Of a stretch of DNA of 64,000 nt, positions 1-8,500 are shown in pieces. How positions within the stretch are numbered: position 1 is the stretch's first letter; the number at the start of each line of letters is the position of its first letter. Made by a program: the position numbers and the translations under genes. The stretch comes from Flavobacteriales bacterium (GTDB taxonomy: Bacteria; Bacteroidota; Bacteroidia; UBA10329), in assembly GCA_021739695.1 (NCBI GenBank), contig JAIPBM010000006.1, positions 1 to 64,000 on the forward strand, given 5' to 3'. The notes under the pieces are model-generated. The model did not search any database, had not been told where the DNA came from, and saw only the letters and a program-made list of their open reading frames with translations.

Positions 1-311
1 GTTCCGTTGGTGGTTGTCAAAGCAATTTCGCGCCCACGTATATTCTCATTCATATAGGAGAATGGACTGTTTCCGAATTCAAAACCTTCCACCACTTCTC
101 CATTCCGTTCGCCCCCAGCAAGAAACCCTTGTTCGCCCAATTCTCTGGCCTCCTCGATGGTAGAAACAGGAATAAAGGACTTGGCGCCATGATGAAATGC
201 TGTGACAATGGCGGATGTGGCGCGAAAAATATCTACCACAACCACAATGCAATTAGGCTTTGCAAACTGCTCAAACAAGGGTGGTGAAAAACAGACTTCT
301 ACGGAGTTCAA
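1..311 (-). CDS. comB: 2-phosphosulfolactate phosphatase (ComB family), C-terminus beyond window
   Basis: Reading leftwards from about position 311, an open frame gives an N-terminus starting NSVEVCFSPPLF, followed by VDIFRATS (about residues 26-33), AGGERNGEVVEGFEFGNSP and ALTTTNG at the window edge. These are the conserved blocks of ComB, the Mg-dependent acid phosphatase that hydrolyses 2-phosphosulfolactate. About 103 of the usual 230-240 residues are present because the gene runs off the window. There is no ATG in frame near the family N-terminus. I chose TTG at 311-309, which lies inside a degenerate GAACnTT repeat; an ATT nine bases upstream is the alternative. Family identity is firm and the start is uncertain. 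It is the last visible gene of the minus-strand run containing gcvT. Confidence 0.85.
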   Translation of the reverse strand, partial: MNSVEVCFSPPLFEQFAKPNCIVVVVDIFRATSAIVTAFHHGAKSFIPVSTIEEARELGEQGFLAGGERNGEVVEGFEFGNSPFSYMNENIRGREIALTTTNG

Positions 312-350
312 AAGTTCAATGTTTAATGTTCAAAAGTTCAAGGTTCGAGG
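307..350 (-). repeat. Degenerate 7-8-nt repeat (GAACnTT type)
   Basis: Read on the minus strand, this stretch is six consecutive imperfect units: GAACCTT, GAACTTTT, GAACATT, AAACATT, GAACTTTT, GAACTCC. It forms the leader of comB, contains its probable TTG start, and also encodes the last codons of the small gene upstream. A related stretch lies before the gene at 54904. Confidence 0.6.
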
Positions 351-583
351 AGCCAGACTTCTGTACCGTTGGGAACGTCCAATTTGTCGATGTCGGAAAC
401 GATGAGGTCTCCATTCTGCCAGTTGATGCCAACAACGGAAGTAAACAGTTCCGTTTTGTTGGGAAGAACCAACTTCAGATCAGATCTAAAATCAACGCCC
501 TTCAAATTCGGTTTGCCGCTGCCCGAAAGCAAGAGGCCTTTTCCTTCTACACGAAATGTGTCCTGAACTTTGAAGAGCAGCAA
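338..583 (-). CDS. Small conserved-looking protein of unknown function
   Basis: This ORF encodes 81 residues with an ATG start. It begins three bases after the gcvT stop and ends about 27 bases before the comB start, which suggests co-transcription and perhaps translational coupling. It has no signal peptide or membrane segment. The pattern of short alternating hydrophobic stretches (VEGKGLLLSGSG, LKLVLPNKTELFTSVVGINW, DVPNGTEVWLLEP) resembles a small beta-barrel such as the second domain of translational GTPases. That resemblance is weak and I assign no function. Its fit between two real genes with no overlap is the main argument that it is genuine. Confidence 0.6.
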   Translation of the reverse strand: MLLFKVQDTFRVEGKGLLLSGSGKPNLKGVDFRSDLKLVLPNKTELFTSVVGINWQNGDLIVSDIDKLDVPNGTEVWLLEP

Positions 584-586
584 ATC

Positions 587-1696
587 TTAGGCTTTGTAAA
601 ACGGTGGACGTACAACTTGAGCCTTGATCTTCTTATCGCGGATGAGGATGTAAATGTCTGTTCCAAGTTTGGAGAATTCCGTTTTTACGTATCCAAGACC
701 AAGGGCTTTTTGCAAACTTGGCGACTGTGTTCCTGAAGTCACTTTTCCGATCTCGTTTCCGTCAGCATCCACAATTAGATAATCATGACGAGGAATGCCG
801 CGATCGATCATTTCAAAACCAACCAATTTCTTAGAAACGCCTTCTTCCTTTTGCTTCAAAAGCGCTGCGGAATTGGTAAAATCGCTGGTGAATTTGGTAA
901 CCCAACCCAATCCAGCTTCGATAGGCGAAGTGGTATCGTCAATGTCGTTTCCGTACAAACAGAAACCCATTTCCAGACGGAGCGTGTCGCGAGCGGCCAA
1001 ACCAATTGGTCGGATGCCTTGATCAGCACCAGCAGCAAACACTGCATTCCACATTTTATCTGCGTATTCGTTCTCGAAATAGATTTCGAAACCACCTGCG
1101 CCCGTATAACCGGTCGCGCTTATTAGCACATTTTCCACTCCTGCAAACGTCCCTTTCTTAAATGTGTAATAGGTCATTTCTGAAAGGTTGATATCAGTGA
1201 GCGACTGCAAAGCCTCTGCAGCTTTCGGGCCTTGAACGGCCAAAAGTGTGGTCTTCTCAGAGATGTTGATCATCTCCACACCTTCTGTATTGTACTTAGA
1301 AATATGCGCCCAATCTTTATCAATATTGGAAGCATTCACTACCAACATGTAGGTTTTCTCGTCAATTCGATAAACCAAAAGGTCATCCACAATTCCACCC
1401 GTTTCGTTCGGTAGACATGAATATTGGATCTTGCCATCCACCAAAACAGATACATCATTGGAAGTTACTTTCTGAACCAATTCAAAAGCGCCTTCGCCAC
1501 GAACGATGAACTCGCCCATGTGAGAAACGTCAAACACACCGACTCCGCTACGAACCGCCAAATGCTCTACTGTCAGGCCTTCGTATTGTAGCGGCATGTT
1601 GTAGCCCGCAAACGGAACCATCTTGGCTCCCAATTCAATGTGTTTCTGCGAAAGCGCGGTGCTTTTCAATTCGGTCAATTCAGAAGTTTCAGACAT
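587..1696 (-). CDS. gcvT: Aminomethyltransferase, glycine cleavage system T protein
   Basis: The 369-residue product matches GcvT in length and order of motifs. It has an N-terminal folate-binding fold with [16 protein letters not shown] (about 23-38), [10 protein letters not shown] (about 53-62) and [10 protein letters not shown] (about 100-109, containing the aspartate position needed for catalysis), then the C-terminal barrel with the [17 protein letters not shown] block. GcvT takes the aminomethyl group from lipoylated GcvH and passes the methylene to tetrahydrofolate, releasing ammonia. GcvH and GcvP are not in the window. The gene is 27 bases downstream of a glycosyltransferase gene, probably in the same minus-strand transcript. 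No glycine riboswitch is visible upstream. Confidence 0.97.
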   Translation of the reverse strand: MSETSELTELKSTALSQKHIELGAKMVPFAGYNMPLQYEGLTVEHLAVRSGVGVFDVSHMGEFIVRGEGAFELVQKVTSNDVSVLVDGKIQYSCLPNETGGIVDDLLVYRIDEKTYMLVVNASNIDKDWAHISKYNTEGVEMINISEKTTLLAVQGPKAAEALQSLTDINLSEMTYYTFKKGTFAGVENVLISATGYTGAGGFEIYFENEYADKMWNAVFAAGADQGIRPIGLAARDTLRLEMGFCLYGNDIDDTTSPIEAGLGWVTKFTSDFTNSAALLKQKEEGVSKKLVGFEMIDRGIPRHDYLIVDADGNEIGKVTSGTQSPSLQKALGLGYVKTEFSKLGTDIYILIRDKKIKAQVVRPPFYKA

Positions 1697-1723
1697 GAGC
1701 TATTACGTTTTATCCTTTTTCGT

Positions 1724-2824
1724 TTATACTTTTTCCTGTTCAGGATTGGCGAACAAATGTAGAAAATTGGGTGTGTTGGACTTGACCGAATAATGCGCCT
1801 CTATTTTGGTTCTGGCAGCAACGGAAAAATCTTTCAATTCAAGTTGTTTTTCAAGGATAAGGCGAAGAGCTTGCTCCCATTCTTCTGGCGATTGGCATAT
1901 CCAACCGTTTGTTCCATGGTCGACAATCTTCGTATTGACGCCAACAGGCGATACAATGGCCGGAATACCCAACGCCATGTATTGCAAGGCTTTGAAACCG
2001 CATTTCCCACTGGCCCATTTATCATTTTCAAGCGGCATGACACCCACATCCATTTTCAAGAGGTCATCAATTTCCGATTGCTTGTTCCAAGCAACGAATT
2101 GCAGGCTTTTCAAATCAAAATCCGGTCTGCGGTCGGCAATGACCAAAAAGTTAAAATCAAACTCCTGTTCCAATTTCTTCAAAATCGGGACAAGTGCATC
2201 CAAGTATTTGATGGTAGAGTGAGTGCCTGTCCAACCAATGGTGATCTTCTCGCTTCTGTATTGCTTTACGCGGTTGTGAAGATGCTCCGTGTCGATGGTT
2301 GTAGGATTGACTACGACATTCTTATTGAACTGCCGTGCATGATCGGCCAAATAATCGTTTCCACAACTCACTTTATGCGCCCATTTGCAGGTGTTGTTCG
2401 CGTTGCGATAGCGTTTGAAAAGCGTAATGATGGAATTGGTGCTCGAAGTGTTCTTGAGCCAAATGGCATCGTCAAAATCGAAAATGATCTTCTTGCGGAA
2501 AACCTTGGCGATGAACCACTCAAAAATGGGCGGTCCGATAGCGGCTGCTTCGCGATGAATGAATACGAAATCAAATTGACCAAGACGCGTCATTAAAAAC
2601 ATTCGCTTCAGCAAACCCAATTTGACTCGCCAGACCTTCTGAAAGAAATTTCCTTCATCGTATAGAAAATGCATGGCACTTTCATCTAAGAAGGGCTGCA
2701 CTTCATATTGAAATCCATTGGAAACTAAGACTTCGAAATACTGCTCGAATCTGAATCGCTGACTGGGAGCAATCCCCAACGGGTAAGGCACAACGAATAG
2801 AATACGTTTGGCGGCTTGATTCAT
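1724..2824 (-). CDS. Glycosyltransferase, GT4-like (GT-B fold)
   Basis: The 366-residue protein starts KRILFVVPYPLGIAPSQRFRFEQYF, typical of the first Rossmann strand and acceptor loop of GT4-like glycosyltransferases. A second Rossmann domain begins near ITIGWTGTHSTIKYLD (about 195-210). The nucleotide-sugar-binding region SGKCGFKALQYMALGIP lies near residues 290-310. The usual first glutamate of the GT4 EX7E motif seems to be replaced there. There is no signal peptide or membrane span, so it is presumably a cytoplasmic or peripheral enzyme. Substrate is unknown and no polysaccharide cluster surrounds it. The frame starts at an ATG with 189 bases of non-coding sequence before the next divergent gene. 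Confidence 0.85.
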   Translation of the reverse strand: MNQAAKRILFVVPYPLGIAPSQRFRFEQYFEVLVSNGFQYEVQPFLDESAMHFLYDEGNFFQKVWRVKLGLLKRMFLMTRLGQFDFVFIHREAAAIGPPIFEWFIAKVFRKKIIFDFDDAIWLKNTSSTNSIITLFKRYRNANNTCKWAHKVSCGNDYLADHARQFNKNVVVNPTTIDTEHLHNRVKQYRSEKITIGWTGTHSTIKYLDALVPILKKLEQEFDFNFLVIADRRPDFDLKSLQFVAWNKQSEIDDLLKMDVGVMPLENDKWASGKCGFKALQYMALGIPAIVSPVGVNTKIVDHGTNGWICQSPEEWEQALRLILEKQLELKDFSVAARTKIEAHYSVKSNTPNFLHLFANPEQEKV

Positions 2825-2985
2825 ACGAACCGTACAAAAATAGAATACCGTTGATCGCTTTACAGCTATCTGAAGTCAAATTCTGATTGATACCAAGTGG
2901 TAATTTATTGACGACTTAGGAATTGATTCGCATTCTAGCAATGAATTTAAGACTTACGTGATCGGCTAGCCATAAGGCATAACGC

Positions 2986-2993
2986 TATATTTG
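2986..2993 (+). promoter_or_regulatory. Candidate -7 promoter box for the acyl-CoA carboxylase gene
   Basis: TATATTTG fits the Bacteroidota -7 consensus TAnnTTTG and ends 20 bases before the ATG at 3014. No convincing -33 TTTG is seen at the expected spacing. Confidence 0.45.
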
Positions 2994-3013
2994 ACGCTCG
3001 AAAAAAAGAGCGC

Positions 3014-4639
3014 ATGGATATTGAATTCAACAGGAACGAGGATGTGATGAAGCAGTTGATCTCTAAAATGGAGAACAGACTGGAACAGATTTACCTGGGC
3101 GGTGGTCAAAAACGAATTGACAAGGAACACGAAAAAGGCAAAATGACCGCCCGTGAACGTGTACAAGCATTGATCGATCCAGGAACAGACACCATTGAAA
3201 TGGGTGCTTTTGCTGGCTACGAAATGTACGAAGAGCAAGGTGGATGTCCTGGCGGTGGCGTGGTTGTGGTGATCGGATATGTAAGTGGTAAGCAGTGCAT
3301 TATTGTTGCCAACGATGCAACAGTGAAGGCCGGAGCGTGGTTCCCGATTACGGGAAAGAAGAATCTCCGTGCGCAAGAAATTGCGATGGAAAACCGCCTA
3401 CCGATTATTTATCTGGTAGATAGCGCTGGAGTATTCCTTCCAATGCAGAACGAGATCTTTGCAGACAAGGAACATTTCGGAAGGATCTTCCGCAATAATG
3501 CCAAAATGAGCAGCATGGGAATTACCCAGATATCGGCCATTATGGGAAGTTGTGTTGCTGGTGGTGCTTACCTTCCAATCATGAGCGATGAAGCACTCAT
3601 TGTAGATAAAACAGGTACTATTTTCCTTGCGGGATCATACTTGGTGAAAGCGGCCATAGGAGAGAACATCGACAACGAAACCTTAGGTGGTGCCACCACA
3701 CATTGCGAAATTTCTGGCGTGACCGATTACAAGGCCAAAGACGATGCCGATGCGCTGAAAACCATCCGCAGCCTCATTGACAAGGTCGGTTCTTACGAAA
3801 AAGCTGGATTCAGCAGAACGGAACCAGTTGCGCCTAAGAAAGACCCGAAAGAACTTCTGGGAGTTCTTCCTGAGTTGAGAACCAAGGAATACGACATGCG
3901 CGAGATCATTGGCCGTTTGGTAGATGGATCTGAGTTTGACGAATACAAAAAGGATTACGGCAAAACCATTCTCACTTGCTATGCGAGAATTGACGGTTGG
4001 GCGGTTGGTATTGTTGCCAATCAGCGGAAAATTGTAAAAAGTGCCAAGGGCGAAATGCAATTCGGTGGTGTCATTTATTCAGACAGTGCCGACAAAGCCG
4101 CACAATTCGTAATGAACTGCAATCAGAAGAAAATCCCGTTGGTTTTCCTTCATGATGTGACCGGTTTCATGGTCGGTTCGCGGTCTGAACAAGGAGGCAT
4201 CATTAAAGATGGCGCCAAAATGGTGAATGCCGTTTCGAACAGTACGGTTCCGAAATTCACCGTGGTGGTTGGCAACAGCTATGGCGCTGGGAATTACGCC
4301 ATGTGCGGAAAAGCTTACGATCCTCGCTTGATAGTAGCGTGGCCAACTGCAAACATTGCCGTAATGGGCGGTGCGCAGGCGGCCAAAGTGTTGTTGCAGA
4401 TTCAAACAAGCACACTGAAAGCAAAGGGAGAAGAAATTACTCCTGAGGTAGAAAAGGAATTGCTGGATAGGATCACGAAAGGCTACGAAGAACAAACTTC
4501 TCCTTATTATGCAGCAGCCAGATTATGGGTTGATGCCATCATCGATCCGCGCGATACGCGTAAGTGGCTAAGCATGGGAATTGAAGCTGCAGAGCACGCG
4601 CCCGTTGAGAAATTCAACGTTGGCGTCATTCAAACTTGA
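3014..4639 (+). CDS. Acyl-CoA carboxylase, carboxyltransferase (beta) subunit, methylcrotonyl-CoA type
   Basis: The 541-residue protein has the carboxyltransferase fold of biotin-dependent acyl-CoA carboxylases: ARERVQALIDPGT near the N-terminus, IYLVDSAGVFLPMQ (about 130-145), MGSCVAGGAYLPIMSDEA (about 177-195), and the second crotonase-like half with DVTGFMVGSRSEQGG and GNSYGAGNYAMCGKAY. The HFGRIFRNNAKMSS and SPYYAAARLW blocks are closer to the beta subunit of methylcrotonyl-CoA carboxylase than to propionyl-CoA carboxylase, pointing to leucine degradation. This substrate call is inference. The partner biotin carboxylase/carrier subunit is not adjacent. The next gene begins 11 bases downstream. 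Confidence 0.9.
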   Translation: MDIEFNRNEDVMKQLISKMENRLEQIYLGGGQKRIDKEHEKGKMTARERVQALIDPGTDTIEMGAFAGYEMYEEQGGCPGGGVVVVIGYVSGKQCIIVANDATVKAGAWFPITGKKNLRAQEIAMENRLPIIYLVDSAGVFLPMQNEIFADKEHFGRIFRNNAKMSSMGITQISAIMGSCVAGGAYLPIMSDEALIVDKTGTIFLAGSYLVKAAIGENIDNETLGGATTHCEISGVTDYKAKDDADALKTIRSLIDKVGSYEKAGFSRTEPVAPKKDPKELLGVLPELRTKEYDMREIIGRLVDGSEFDEYKKDYGKTILTCYARIDGWAVGIVANQRKIVKSAKGEMQFGGVIYSDSADKAAQFVMNCNQKKIPLVFLHDVTGFMVGSRSEQGGIIKDGAKMVNAVSNSTVPKFTVVVGNSYGAGNYAMCGKAYDPRLIVAWPTANIAVMGGAQAAKVLLQIQTSTLKAKGEEITPEVEKELLDRITKGYEEQTSPYYAAARLWVDAIIDPRDTRKWLSMGIEAAEHAPVEKFNVGVIQT

Positions 4640-4644
4640 AAAAG

Positions 4645-4667
4645 CGATAAGTGAAAAGCGACCAGCG
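4645..4667 (+). repeat. Degenerate 7-nt repeat (GCGACCA type)
   Basis: A short run with two exact copies of GCGACCA preceded by diverged copies. It spans the gap after the carboxylase gene and contains the GTG start of the next gene. The same family occurs in the same orientation upstream of thrS. Confidence 0.5.
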
Positions 4668-5592
4668 ACCAGTTCTTAAAACCATCGAGAAGATCCTCGT
4701 CTTCCTTTTCGTTTTTCATTTTTCGGTTTTCACTGCTTTCGGACAAACGCTGAACACCACACCGTCTGAACTCAATTCGGATGTGAATCATCCTCCGTTG
4801 AAGGTTCTTTCCTACAACATTCACATGTTGCCGCCATTGGCCAAGTTCACTGGCAAGCAACGAAGGGCAAAACGGATTGGCAATCTTTTCAAGGATTCCG
4901 ATTTCGACATCATCGTTTTTCAGGAAGCATTTCACGGTGCAGCCAGAAGGAAGATCCAACGCAGAATGAAGGAGAACTTTCCTTACATCTTAGGTCCAGC
5001 CAATAGACGCTGGTATTCGCTAAAGACGAATAGTGGAATTTGGATAGTGAGTAAGATTCCGTTGACACAACTGGCTGAACTCGATTTCGAATACTGCGAA
5101 GGAATTGATTGCTGGTCGCGAAAAGGCGCACTTTTGGCTGAAGGAGATTTCCACGGACAGACTTTCCAGATACTTGGAACGCATCTCGAAGCTGGTGGTT
5201 CCAAGGAAGAAAAGGTCGGTCAGTACAAAGAACTTGGCTCGTTATTTACTCAGTTCAGAAAAGAAGGCGTTCCGCAAATTGCAGCTGGCGATTTCAACAC
5301 CAAGAAATTCCAAGATACTACGTGGTACAACCAGTTGGTCCGAATTCTAGATATGGAGGACGGACCCATCCTCAGCGAGCAGCAATTCAGTAGCGACAGC
5401 TACATCAATGATATCAAGATTCAGCGGGGCGACAAAAAGAAACAGGGCGTTATCGACTTCATCTTCTACGGTGCGAATGGCGTCAATGCCTCCATCAACC
5501 GATACGTTCGGATGCCACAATGGAAATGGTCTAAACACCGAAAGGATCTGAGCGACCACTTTGCAGTAGAGGCGCAGATTCGATTCAAGTAG
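4651..5592 (+). CDS. Secreted endonuclease/exonuclease/phosphatase-family hydrolase
   Basis: The 313-residue product carries the full EEP (DNase I/sphingomyelinase-like) active site: SYNIH near residue 52 (metal-binding Asn), FQEAF near 90 (metal-binding Glu), GTHLEA near 170 (His), GDFNT near 210 (Asp/Asn) and the terminal LSDHFAV (catalytic His). A hydrophobic stretch followed by TAFGQT near residue 31 looks like a signal peptide ending at a Gln, common in this phylum. Substrate could be phospholipid, nucleic acid or phosphoinositide and cannot be settled here. The GTG start lies in a heptamer repeat; no better start exists before the signal peptide. Confidence 0.85.
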   Translation: MKSDQRPVLKTIEKILVFLFVFHFSVFTAFGQTLNTTPSELNSDVNHPPLKVLSYNIHMLPPLAKFTGKQRRAKRIGNLFKDSDFDIIVFQEAFHGAARRKIQRRMKENFPYILGPANRRWYSLKTNSGIWIVSKIPLTQLAELDFEYCEGIDCWSRKGALLAEGDFHGQTFQILGTHLEAGGSKEEKVGQYKELGSLFTQFRKEGVPQIAAGDFNTKKFQDTTWYNQLVRILDMEDGPILSEQQFSSDSYINDIKIQRGDKKKQGVIDFIFYGANGVNASINRYVRMPQWKWSKHRKDLSDHFAVEAQIRFK

Positions 5593-5595
5593 TTG

Positions 5596-5603
5596 TATTT
5601 TCG
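5596..5603 (+). promoter_or_regulatory. Candidate -7 box directly before an ATG
   Basis: TATTTTCG resembles TAnnTTTG with one change and ends six bases before the ATG at 5610. If it is functional, the transcript would have almost no leader. Confidence 0.35.
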
Positions 5604-5609
5604 TTTCAC

Positions 5610-6227
5610 ATGAGACGACTTTTTCTGATCATTCTCGCCAGTATCATAGTTCAATCAACAAAGGTTGCAGCTCAGCAAAAATGGAAACCGGGTGCTTATG
5701 CTTCGTTTCAGCAATTCAAGAATCAAATTCCAACAGACACCTTAGAATTCAGTGCGAAACCGATGAAGGACAAGTTCATTCCCGAACGGGTCAGGATTAT
5801 TAGGAGTGTCTCCTTGACGAAAGAACACTTCATCTTTTACAACGGAGAAGAACTTTATCTCAATCTCAGACCACTCGGAATCGTAGATGGATTTGTTCGA
5901 ATTCCGGACCCGAAACCGCTTAATGTTTTTGTAGGCCGTCCGCAGAAATACACTGTGTGGGATCCGGTTCAGCAATTTTGGGGAAGTTCTGGGTGGACAC
6001 CTCAGGAAAACGACCGTCTTGACAGAGATGCTTCTAAACATTACGTCTACAGTCTGGAAAATGGAAGACTCTATCCGTACACTCCATTTACGTTGCAGCG
6101 TTTGCTCGAACCATACCCAGAACTACACGAAGCATTCGTCATTGACCCGTCAAGCCACAGCGAGCAATCGATGAAAATGTATCTCGAATTACTGAACGAG
6201 CTTATCGCAACGGAAGCTGAGTATTAG
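5610..6227 (+). CDS. Secreted protein of unknown function
   Basis: The 205-residue product begins RRLFLIILASIIVQSTKVAAQQ, a clear signal peptide with probable cleavage after VAA. The mature part is rich in Pro, aromatic and charged residues (VGRPQKYTVWDPVQQFWG, LYPYTPFTLQRLLEPYPEL) and shows no domain I recognise. There is no lipobox and no T9SS tail. It sits 17 bases after the EEP hydrolase gene and is followed by a TPR protein with its own signal peptide, so the three may be expressed together as envelope proteins. Function unknown. Confidence 0.75.
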   Translation: MRRLFLIILASIIVQSTKVAAQQKWKPGAYASFQQFKNQIPTDTLEFSAKPMKDKFIPERVRIIRSVSLTKEHFIFYNGEELYLNLRPLGIVDGFVRIPDPKPLNVFVGRPQKYTVWDPVQQFWGSSGWTPQENDRLDRDASKHYVYSLENGRLYPYTPFTLQRLLEPYPELHEAFVIDPSSHSEQSMKMYLELLNELIATEAEY

Positions 6228-6295
6228 ATCGACAAACAACCATAACTCTGAGTGCGAATAGAGGTAAACCATTGCGTACATCAGATTTCCGAGAA

Positions 6296-7075
6296 ATGAA
6301 AACTACCATCCTTTTCATCATCGCCAATCTTCTAGCTGTTTCTGCGCTATTGGCGCAAGGAAACTTCGATGAAGGCATGCGCTGGTATAACCAACGTGCA
6401 GCAGGCTCGCAGGGCGTAAATGCTGCTTCAGAACCTATTTCGAAAGCCATCTTTTATTTTGAAAAGGCATTGGCCGAGAAAGACCACGAACTGGAATCGG
6501 GCATTTACTTGATGCGCAGCTACATTTTCAAAGGTCGGTTTGTGCTGGAAGACAATGCTGAAAAACGCGACATCTTCGAAAAGGCAAAAAACATAGGGGC
6601 TGCATTTGTGGTCAAATACCCAACGAACAAAGAAGTCCGTTTTGAAAACCTGACTGGATTTGGTCTGTGGGGAGAACGATTAGGCATTTTTAAAGCTGCC
6701 AAAGAAGGAATTGCCGACAAGGTGAAGGAAGAAATTGAGACCTTGATCAAACTCGATCCGGAGTTCAGAAATGCCATTGGCGAACGAGCATTGGCCGTTC
6801 TAAACTTGATGGCTCCAAAAATTCCATTCATAATGAGTTGGCCAGATGACGAACTGGGACTGCAAATGACCAAGGATGTGGTGACCCGATACCCGAACGA
6901 CATCGGCAACAATTACTTTCATGCCGAAGCGCTGGTGGAGAATGGAAAAGACAAAGAAGCCATTCCGTTTCTGAAAAAAGCGCTTGCCATGCAACCGGAA
7001 GCTGAATACCTCTTAGAAGACCGTGACTTTCATCGCAAAGCCAATATTATGCTTGCCAAACTAAAGGATTCGTAA
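6296..7075 (+). CDS. Exported TPR-repeat protein
   Basis: From ATG 6296 the 259-residue product starts KTTILFIIANLLAVSALLAQ, a signal peptide; the upstream in-frame TTG at 6272 would add eight residues ahead of it and is less likely. The mature protein is alpha-helical with tetratricopeptide-like segments, including KAIFYFEKALAEKDHELE near the N-terminus and NDIGNNYFHAEALVENGKDKEAIPFLKKAL near the C-terminus (quoted in parts: NYFHAEALVENGKDKEA). It is predicted to be periplasmic and to act as a protein-interaction scaffold. It overlaps the following membrane-protein gene by one base (TAATG), which suggests translational coupling and a joint role. Confidence 0.8.
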   Translation: MKTTILFIIANLLAVSALLAQGNFDEGMRWYNQRAAGSQGVNAASEPISKAIFYFEKALAEKDHELESGIYLMRSYIFKGRFVLEDNAEKRDIFEKAKNIGAAFVVKYPTNKEVRFENLTGFGLWGERLGIFKAAKEGIADKVKEEIETLIKLDPEFRNAIGERALAVLNLMAPKIPFIMSWPDDELGLQMTKDVVTRYPNDIGNNYFHAEALVENGKDKEAIPFLKKALAMQPEAEYLLEDRDFHRKANIMLAKLKDS

Positions 7076-7446
7076 TGAAAAAAATAGGCACCATCATATT
7101 CGGACTGCTGATGATAACAGCTGGAGCAGTTCATTTCGCACTACCTGCTACCTACGAACCATTCCTTTCTCCTATTCTCCCAGAATCGGTGGTTACCGCC
7201 ATTATTTATGCTTCTGGACTGGTAGAGATACTGATCGGCATCGCCATGTTTGTACCGAGTCTTCAAGGAAAAGCATCGCTTACCATTCTATTTCTAATGG
7301 TCGCATTTCTGCCCTTGCATATTGCAGATGTGTTCCGCGACAACCCAGCCATAGGCAACCACACCGCGGCTTACATCCGTCTGTCTATTCAGTTTGTGCT
7401 GGTGTTCTTGGCATATCTGCTATGGAAGAGCCATCGGAAGCACTAG
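7075..7446 (+). CDS. DoxX/MauE-like four-helix membrane protein
   Basis: The 123-residue protein has four predicted transmembrane segments (around residues 4-22, 38-60, 68-87, 97-117). The first ends with AGAVHFALPATYEPF and the second is SGLVEILIGIAMFVPS, a pattern typical of the DoxX-like family of small inner-membrane proteins. The precise reaction or partner is unknown for most such proteins. It starts at the ATG that overlaps the TAA of the upstream TPR gene. The family call is reasonably good; function is open. Confidence 0.75.
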   Translation: MKKIGTIIFGLLMITAGAVHFALPATYEPFLSPILPESVVTAIIYASGLVEILIGIAMFVPSLQGKASLTILFLMVAFLPLHIADVFRDNPAIGNHTAAYIRLSIQFVLVFLAYLLWKSHRKH

Positions 7447-7640
7447 CCGCTGACATCTACTGAGCCATAATTGTCTTATCGCATTCACTACAGCCGTGCC
7501 GAAGCACGCAGACTGAACGATTACGATTACGCTAAATACAAGGATTGCACTTCACAAGGTCTTGGTTTCGATACCAAAGTCGAGGAGCTCGGGCAGTTCT
7601 TTACAGTTGGGGGAAGTCGTTCAACCGATGACAGTGCTCC
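7447..7640. other. Non-coding stretch before the 21-bp repeat
   Basis: No gene is supported here. A 59-codon frame from TTG 7471 to TAA 7650 exists and reads like ordinary protein in places (DYDYAKYKDCTSQGLGFDTK) but has no family resemblance that I can see. It could be a gene remnant or chance. Confidence 0.3.
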
Positions 7641-7790
7641 CCAATCATAAATTGGGTATTAAAAGGCTGAAGGCTTTGCCATTCGGTCATAAACTTCAGC
7701 CTTTAGGTCAAAAGATTCAGATAATAGGCATGCACACTGAAACCTATGGTCTGAAAATTATGCCCTTTGGTCTCAATCTTTTGACCTCCC
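7640..7790. repeat. Degenerate 21-bp tandem repeat with inverted arms
   Basis: At least five imperfect 21-bp units are seen, each with a GGTC- or GGCA-like core followed by an A-rich part and CAG or TGA. On the plus strand they lie in an open frame (7562-7810) that translates as 7-residue repeats: PFGHKLQ, PLGQKIQ, IIGMHTE, TYGLKIM, PFGLNLL. Perfect inverted arms are nested in the array: AAAGGCTGAAG at 7662-7672 with its complement at 7694-7704, and GGTCAAAAGATT at 7706-7717 with its complement at 7775-7786. A small hairpin CCCAAT/ATTGGG (7640-7656) precedes it. Whether the frame is translated is unknown. Confidence 0.6.
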
Positions 7791-7885
7791 ATGACATTCT
7801 TCAGATTTAAGAGCACAAATTTCAGACCCTCAATACTGATGTCAAGTAAAAAAGGAAAGAGCTCAGGAAAAACCACTACAATAAA

Positions 7886-7915
7886 AAAACCCTTCCGCTA
7901 CAGCGAAAGGGTTTT
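7886..7915. terminator. Bidirectional terminator hairpin between convergent genes
   Basis: AAAACCCTTCCGC and GCGAAAGGGTTTT form a stem with one mismatch around a four-base loop, with A and T runs on either side. It can serve both the rightward membrane-protein unit and the leftward gene ending at 7941. Confidence 0.75.
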
Positions 7916-7940
7916 CAGTTCCTGAGGTTTCAATCAGCTT

Positions 7941-8432
7941 CTACCTTCCTTCAAAAGCCATTGGCATTTGGTTGGTGAAGTCAAAATCGTTCTTCGATGG
8001 GTCGTAGTATATCCAAGCCACTTCTTCCGGTTTATCGGTATTGCCTTTCTGCACATCTACCGCAAATTCATACTTCTGATTGTCGTACTTGTAGCCCTTC
8101 ATCACTTCCGTGTTCAGATGCACCCGTTTGTGTACGCCCGTGTTCGAAGCCACATCAATGATGTAATCCTTGTCAAACTCCACATTCACGCTGAAGCTGC
8201 CATTTCTTGGAATCATTTGCTGCTCCATCAACTCCACACTTTTCGAAAGGTGGTAATACCTGTAAACAGTCACCGAGCTCATCACTTTCTTATCCTTCTT
8301 ATCGCAAAGGATCTCGCCTTTCAAGGTTAATTTTCCGTTATTCTGAGCAGATGCCCCAAATCCGATGAACAAAAACATCAGAATAAATACCTGAGAGTAA
8401 AATTTGGTGATGATGCGAGTGAGAAAATCCAT
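7941..8432 (-). CDS. Exported protein of unknown function
   Basis: The 163-residue product has an N-terminal hydrophobic segment ending FIGFGASAQNN, a signal peptide with probable cleavage after ASA. The mature part starts GKLTLKGEILCDKKDKKV and looks like an all-beta domain in which a value is carried through short strands (SVTVYRYY, SFSVNVEFDKDYIIDV), similar in flavour to the carboxypeptidase-regulatory-like extracellular domains common in this phylum, but not convincingly so. No lipobox or T9SS tail. It is a single-gene unit bounded by a terminator at 7886-7915 and the divergent thrS promoter region. Confidence 0.7.
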   Translation of the reverse strand: MDFLTRIITKFYSQVFILMFLFIGFGASAQNNGKLTLKGEILCDKKDKKVMSSVTVYRYYHLSKSVELMEQQMIPRNGSFSVNVEFDKDYIIDVASNTGVHKRVHLNTEVMKGYKYDNQKYEFAVDVQKGNTDKPEEVAWIYYDPSKNDFDFTNQMPMAFEGR

Positions 8433-8500
8433 GACCGTGCTTTTTTGTGTTATGCTTATATTAACGGTACGAATTAATTTTCCGTTTCATTATATCGACC

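Noticed and set aside
1697-1723. Glycine riboswitch before gcvT
   Set aside because: Only 27 bases separate gcvT from the upstream gene, too few for a riboswitch.
1793-2596. 267-codon plus-strand frame inside the glycosyltransferase gene
   Set aside because: Shadow of the minus-strand gene, which has clear GT-B features.
7471-7650. 59-codon frame before the 21-bp repeat
   Set aside because: It has only a TTG start, no family resemblance and no supporting context; kept only as a note in the gap entry.
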